From Fischerella sp. (GTDB lineage Bacteria; Cyanobacteriota; Cyanobacteriia; Cyanobacteriales; Nostocaceae), in contig JANZYY010000213.1 in assembly GCA_026419705.1 (NCBI GenBank), positions 1 to 8,207 of the forward strand: 8,207 bases of DNA, written 5' to 3'. This document shows, in pieces, positions 5,736 through 8,207 of this stretch (position 1 is its first letter; the number at the start of each line of letters is the position of its first letter). The translations under genes were made by a program, and so were the position numbers. The notes below the pieces were generated by a model. The model had not been told where the DNA came from. It made no database searches and saw nothing but the letters and a program-made list of their open reading frames with translations.

Positions 5736-6431
5736 TCACAGCATCCACTCCAAAACCAGTCCCACACGGCTATCTTGCTTCTGGCGAGAATTCTGTAGTT
5801 GAATATCTGTTGAGAAACGCATGTGAGGAGTAAAAGCATAGCCAGCCGATAACGTTGTTAAACCTGCTTCTTCCTCACTACCAGCAGACAACCAACTTTG
5901 AGTTAGAGAAATATCAGCCGCACCACCACGGGATAATACCAACAGCACCTTCAGACCCAGATTCACCCCATTTGTTGAATAATCGTTACTTCGCAAATAC
6001 CGATATCCTAATAGTGGTGCAAAGTTAACATAGCTACCCAAAGGACGTAAGTAATAATACAAATTCGCACCATAAGCTTCGCGTTTACCGTTAAATGCTG
6101 CTTGATAATCAGCACTCACTGTGAAACCACTCCGACCAATAAATACGTCCTCTACACCAAAATTTATTCCTCCTGCTTGTCCTGTGGAGGGAAACTGAGA
6201 ATAACCCAAGCGTACCTTAGTGCGAAAACTGGGTTCGTTCTGAATTTCCTCCAATACATTTGGTATTTGTCGTCGCCACCGCTGCAAAACTGGACTTTTT
6301 TCAATAATTTCTGGGCTTAAATCCAAATCTTGGGCAGAAGATGTACTTGGAGTTTGACTCCAAGCAGGGCTAGTTGCCAAAAGCAAACTCATACCCAGCC
6401 CAACACAGAAAATTGACAACTTGCCTCTCAT
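5736..6431 (-). CDS. Exported protein of unknown function, probable outer-membrane beta-barrel
   Basis: 231 residues from the ATG at 6431. Residues 1-25 form a signal peptide (MRGK, hydrophobic core, SPAWS before Q26). A mixed helical segment (about 39-68, SPEIIEKSPVLQRWRRQIPNVLEEI) precedes a long run of alternating strands from about 70 to the end (KVRLGYSQF, GGINFGVEDVFI, FTVSADYQAAF, YGANLYYYLRPL, NFAPLLGYRYL, GVNLGLKVLLVL, DISLTQSWL, LSAGYAF, RVGLVLEW). This fits a small barrel, though the C-terminus is Trp-Met-Leu instead of the usual Phe. In-frame upstream starts exist: ATG at 6479 and TTG at 6500, the latter 4 nt after AAGGA; they would put 16-23 residues before the signal peptide, so 6431 is preferred but not certain. 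I do not recognise a characterised family. Just downstream of the acsF terminator, so probably independently transcribed. Confidence 0.7.
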   Translation of the reverse strand: MRGKLSIFCVGLGMSLLLATSPAWSQTPSTSSAQDLDLSPEIIEKSPVLQRWRRQIPNVLEEIQNEPSFRTKVRLGYSQFPSTGQAGGINFGVEDVFIGRSGFTVSADYQAAFNGKREAYGANLYYYLRPLGSYVNFAPLLGYRYLRSNDYSTNGVNLGLKVLLVLSRGGAADISLTQSWLSAGSEEEAGLTTLSAGYAFTPHMRFSTDIQLQNSRQKQDSRVGLVLEWML

Positions 6432-6507
6432 TCCTTGGCGTCCTAATCTAAGAGAAGCTGCTGATGCTTCTAGTACCATTTCTCTTAATAATTGATACAA
6501 ATTATCC

Positions 6508-6513
6508 TTTATA
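6508..6513 (-). promoter_or_regulatory. Possible -10 box for the downstream exported-protein gene
   Basis: TATAAA on the minus strand between the acsF terminator and the 5736-6431 gene; GATAAT (6501-6506) is an alternative. Neither has a good -35. Starts near 6500 would make the TTG at 6500 leaderless and favour the internal ATGs. Confidence 0.25.
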
Positions 6514-6532
6514 GCCTCTCCTTTTGATTCAC

Positions 6533-6566
6533 AAAAAAAGTGGTTCTGCCTTCAGCAAAACCACTT
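6533..6566 (-). terminator. Intrinsic terminator of acsF
   Basis: AAGTGGTT and AACCACTT (6538-6545 and 6559-6566) pair perfectly; after one C/A mismatch three more pairs (TGC/GCA) close a 5-nt loop. On the minus strand the stem is followed by a run of T (6533-6539). It lies 25 nt past the acsF stop codon. On the plus strand AATTTTT follows, so it may also stop antisense transcription. Confidence 0.85.
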
Positions 6567-6590
6567 AATTTTTAACAAAATCTCAAGAAT

Positions 6591-7667
6591 TTAGCGCACA
6601 CTACCTTGAATTGCAGTTACGTCAATGGGTTTCATCAGGTACAACCGCAGGAACTGCCAACCATTGGAGATGTAAAAGGGCAACTTCTGGAAGAATTGCA
6701 GGAATTTGGGGGTGTTGGAGTTGGCGATCGCTGTCAATTTTTCGTTATTCTTGACACAAACTTCTAAGCGCTCGTAAAACTCTGGATTTTTAACATTCAG
6801 AATCACCGGGAACACGCGCGCGGAAGTCTCATTAGTTTTTTCAATCACATACTTATCGTATTCTCGTGCATCCAGCCCGATAGAAGCATAGAAGCCACTG
6901 CGCTGAATGTCGTTGAGATACATCGTCGCAAACACTGACAACAAGAAGAATCGACACCACAACCGCGCTTTCCAATCATTCAACATTTGCGGCTGGGATT
7001 TCATCACAGCGTCAAAGAAATCTCCGTGGCGGTTTTCATCCTGACACCAGTTTTCAAACCAGCGGAAAATCGGATAAATGCGGTCTTCAGGATGTGCTTC
7101 CAGATGGCGATAAATTGTGATGTACCGCCAATAACCAATTTTCTCGGAAAGATAAGTCGCGTAGAAGATAAATTTCGGCTGAAAGTATGTGTAGTTTTTG
7201 TTTTTAGTCAAAAACCCTAGATCTAGCGACAGATTAAAATCTGCCAGTGCTTTGTTTAAGAAGCCAGCATGACGCGCTTCATCCCGGGACATCAGAGCAA
7301 AACACTCTGCCAAGACGGGGTTTTTGTCTTTCAGACGACGGCTAAGTTCTTTGTATAGTAAGAAGCCGGAAAACTCTGCTGTACAAGAACGCTCTAGAAA
7401 TTCAACAAACAATCGGCGAGTGTCCCCGTCAATATGATCCCAGGATTGATCGAACTCCGCGTCCCGAACAAAGTGATGGCGGTTATAGTCAGCGCGGAAC
7501 TCTTCCAGGATGGCTCTTAACTCGTCTTCGTTGACGGAGATATCCATCCGCGCCATCGCATCAAAATCAGTGGTGTAAAACCGGGGTGTTAACAGGGTTT
7601 CTTTTGCCGGAACTTTTATTCCCGGCCGCAATTCTTCAAAACCTGGTTTTTTTAGGGAATCTACCAT
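6591..7667 (-). CDS. acsF: Mg-protoporphyrin IX monomethyl ester oxidative cyclase, aerobic (AcsF/ChlAI)
   Basis: 358 residues, full length. Catalytic diiron subunit of the oxygen-dependent cyclase that forms the fifth (E) ring of chlorophyll, turning Mg-protoporphyrin IX monomethyl ester into divinyl protochlorophyllide; works with Ycf54 at the thylakoid or plasma membrane surface. The ferritin-like four-helix core shows the diiron signatures ERSCTAEFSGFLLYKE (92-107), SRDEARHAGF (127-136, E130-x-x-H133) and CQDENRHGDFF (208-218, E211-x-x-H214). The N-terminus (MVDSLKKPGFEELRPGIK) and the C-terminal TAIQGSVR also agree with cyanobacterial proteins. ATG at 7667 has only a weak GAG about 12 nt upstream. 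The lack of the adjacent heme oxygenase and hemN genes seen at low-oxygen loci suggests the aerobic (ChlAI-type) copy; this is inference. Strong 3' terminator. Confidence 0.97.
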   Translation of the reverse strand: MVDSLKKPGFEELRPGIKVPAKETLLTPRFYTTDFDAMARMDISVNEDELRAILEEFRADYNRHHFVRDAEFDQSWDHIDGDTRRLFVEFLERSCTAEFSGFLLYKELSRRLKDKNPVLAECFALMSRDEARHAGFLNKALADFNLSLDLGFLTKNKNYTYFQPKFIFYATYLSEKIGYWRYITIYRHLEAHPEDRIYPIFRWFENWCQDENRHGDFFDAVMKSQPQMLNDWKARLWCRFFLLSVFATMYLNDIQRSGFYASIGLDAREYDKYVIEKTNETSARVFPVILNVKNPEFYERLEVCVKNNEKLTAIANSNTPKFLQFFQKLPFYISNGWQFLRLYLMKPIDVTAIQGSVR

Positions 7668-7973
7668 GTTGTGATTGCTCTTGTGTGTTTTTATTGTTCA
7701 ATGCCCCAGAAAGCCAAGGTTTTTGCTTTCAGGCGGTGCAACAGTTCGGAAATAATGCATTTGTGTATTAAAAATCAGTCTAACAAGGCACGGTGTGACA
7801 GCAGAGGGATAAAACATTAAGAGTTGCAACAAATTATCAATTCTTTCTGGGAAGAAAATTTGGCTGCTGGTAGCATACCTGCGGCTCAATAGTAGAGGTT
7901 GTCTGCGCTAGCGCTACTGATGCATTTTTGCAAACTGGACGATCTGGTTGCCTGTATAAATTTAGCTAATATA

Positions 7974-8002
7974 TTGCATTAATTGCTTGACCGTTATATA
8001 TT
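7974..8002 (+). promoter_or_regulatory. Candidate promoter for the right-edge gene
   Basis: TTGCAT (7974-7979), a 17-nt spacer and TATATT (7997-8002), five of six bases of the -10 consensus. Would give a leader of about 160 nt before the ATG at 8171. Confidence 0.3.
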
Positions 8003-8138
8003 TTTAGAGGAAGAAAAATAATCTTGCTCTCATCTTGCACCTATCCCCATGTCCGTGCATGAAAGTTTTGAAAAACATGCTTTGCTTCATGAGGCTAGAG
8101 TGTTCAATTAATAAGTGTTCCCTGAATGTATTCCCTTA

Positions 8139-8153
8139 GTTTTGTTGCAAAAC
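8139..8153 (+). promoter_or_regulatory. GTTTTG-TTG-CAAAAC palindrome before a ribosome site
   Basis: Six-bp perfect inverted repeat with a 3-nt centre, ending 3 nt before AGGAGG. It could be an operator or a small hairpin that limits ribosome access; chance is not excluded. Confidence 0.3.
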
Positions 8154-8170
8154 AGCAGGAGGATGTAAAG

Positions 8171-8207
8171 ATGCCCGCGACTGTTGTTACACACATACTT
8201 GCATGGG
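8171..8207 (+). CDS. Start of an unidentified gene (cut by right edge)
   Basis: Only 12 codons are visible (MPATVVTHILAW). The call rests on a perfect AGGAGG (8157-8162) placed 8 nt before the ATG, the best ribosome site in the window, plus an upstream candidate promoter. The frame stays open to the edge. The peptide is too short to name a family. It is divergent from acsF. Confidence 0.55.
   Translation, partial: MPATVVTHILAW

Larger units (their letters stand above)
7668..8170. other. 503-bp spacer between divergent acsF and the right-edge gene
   Basis: Holds both promoters. Seen: a small hairpin GAAAGC/GCTTTC (7709-7714, 7725-7730) with two more G-C pairs outside, in the acsF leader; a perfect 10-bp palindrome GCGCTAGCGC (7905-7914); a candidate plus-strand promoter (7974-8002); four CATG tetramers within 44 bp (8048, 8058, 8076, 8088); and the palindrome just before the right-edge ribosome site. 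A 63-codon frame on the minus strand (7698-7889) has no ribosome site or recognisable domain and is not called as a gene. No acsF promoter was convincing. Confidence 0.5.

Noticed and set aside
7698..7889. 63-codon open frame upstream of acsF on the minus strand
   Set aside because: No ribosome site and no protein-like pattern; it lies in the expected acsF promoter and leader region.
7905..7914. GCGCTAGCGC palindrome as a mobile-element end or operator
   Set aside because: A single 10-bp palindrome with no partner or flanking duplication; not enough to call a site.
1..8207. CRISPR array, insertion sequence, tRNA or prophage gene
   Set aside because: No regularly spaced repeats, transposase or integrase motifs, tRNA cloverleaf or phage structural gene was seen on either strand.

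Overview
The window looks like a chromosomal piece of a cyanobacterium, probably a filamentous heterocystous type (that finer placement is inference). Evidence: a complete, canonical aerobic Mg-protoporphyrin IX monomethyl ester cyclase (acsF/chlAI); five copies of the cyanobacterial HIP1 octamer GCGATCGC in 8.2 kb (963, 3864, 4547, 5295, 6724); long AT-rich spacers; and short purine-rich intergenic repeats of the kind common in Nostocales. No tRNA, rRNA, CRISPR array, transposase or phage gene was seen.

Layout, left to right. (1) 1-304, minus: N-terminal part of an APC-superfamily amino acid permease, cut by the window edge. (2) 562-960, minus: a small exported OB-fold protein. (3) 1056-2279, minus: a lipoprotein beta-propeller dehydrogenase of the glucose/sorbosone (PQQ-type) family. 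(4) 2669-3415, minus: an outer-membrane beta-barrel with a Pro/Thr/Gln-rich linker. (5) 4052-5572, plus: a FAD-dependent oxidoreductase fused to a C-terminal Rieske [2Fe-2S] domain. (6) 5736-6431, minus: an exported, probably barrel-forming protein of unknown role. (7) 6591-7667, minus: acsF with a clear intrinsic terminator. (8) 8171 to the right edge, plus: the first 12 codons of a gene with a strong Shine-Dalgarno sequence.

Four of the seven substantial genes (2, 3, 4, 6) carry export signals, so much of the window is devoted to the cell envelope. The OB-fold and dehydrogenase genes are 95 bp apart on the same strand and could share a transcript. The FAD-Rieske gene is divergent from the barrel gene over a 636-bp spacer and convergent with gene 6 across a structured palindromic spacer. 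acsF is a housekeeping chlorophyll gene with its own terminator and shows no functional link to its neighbours.

I see no convincing undescribed multi-gene system. The most interesting leads are a 23-nt element shared (19/23) between the upstream regions of two exported-protein genes, the large imperfect palindrome between the convergent genes at 5608-5725, the FAD-Rieske fusion, and an apparently orphan PQQ-type dehydrogenase.
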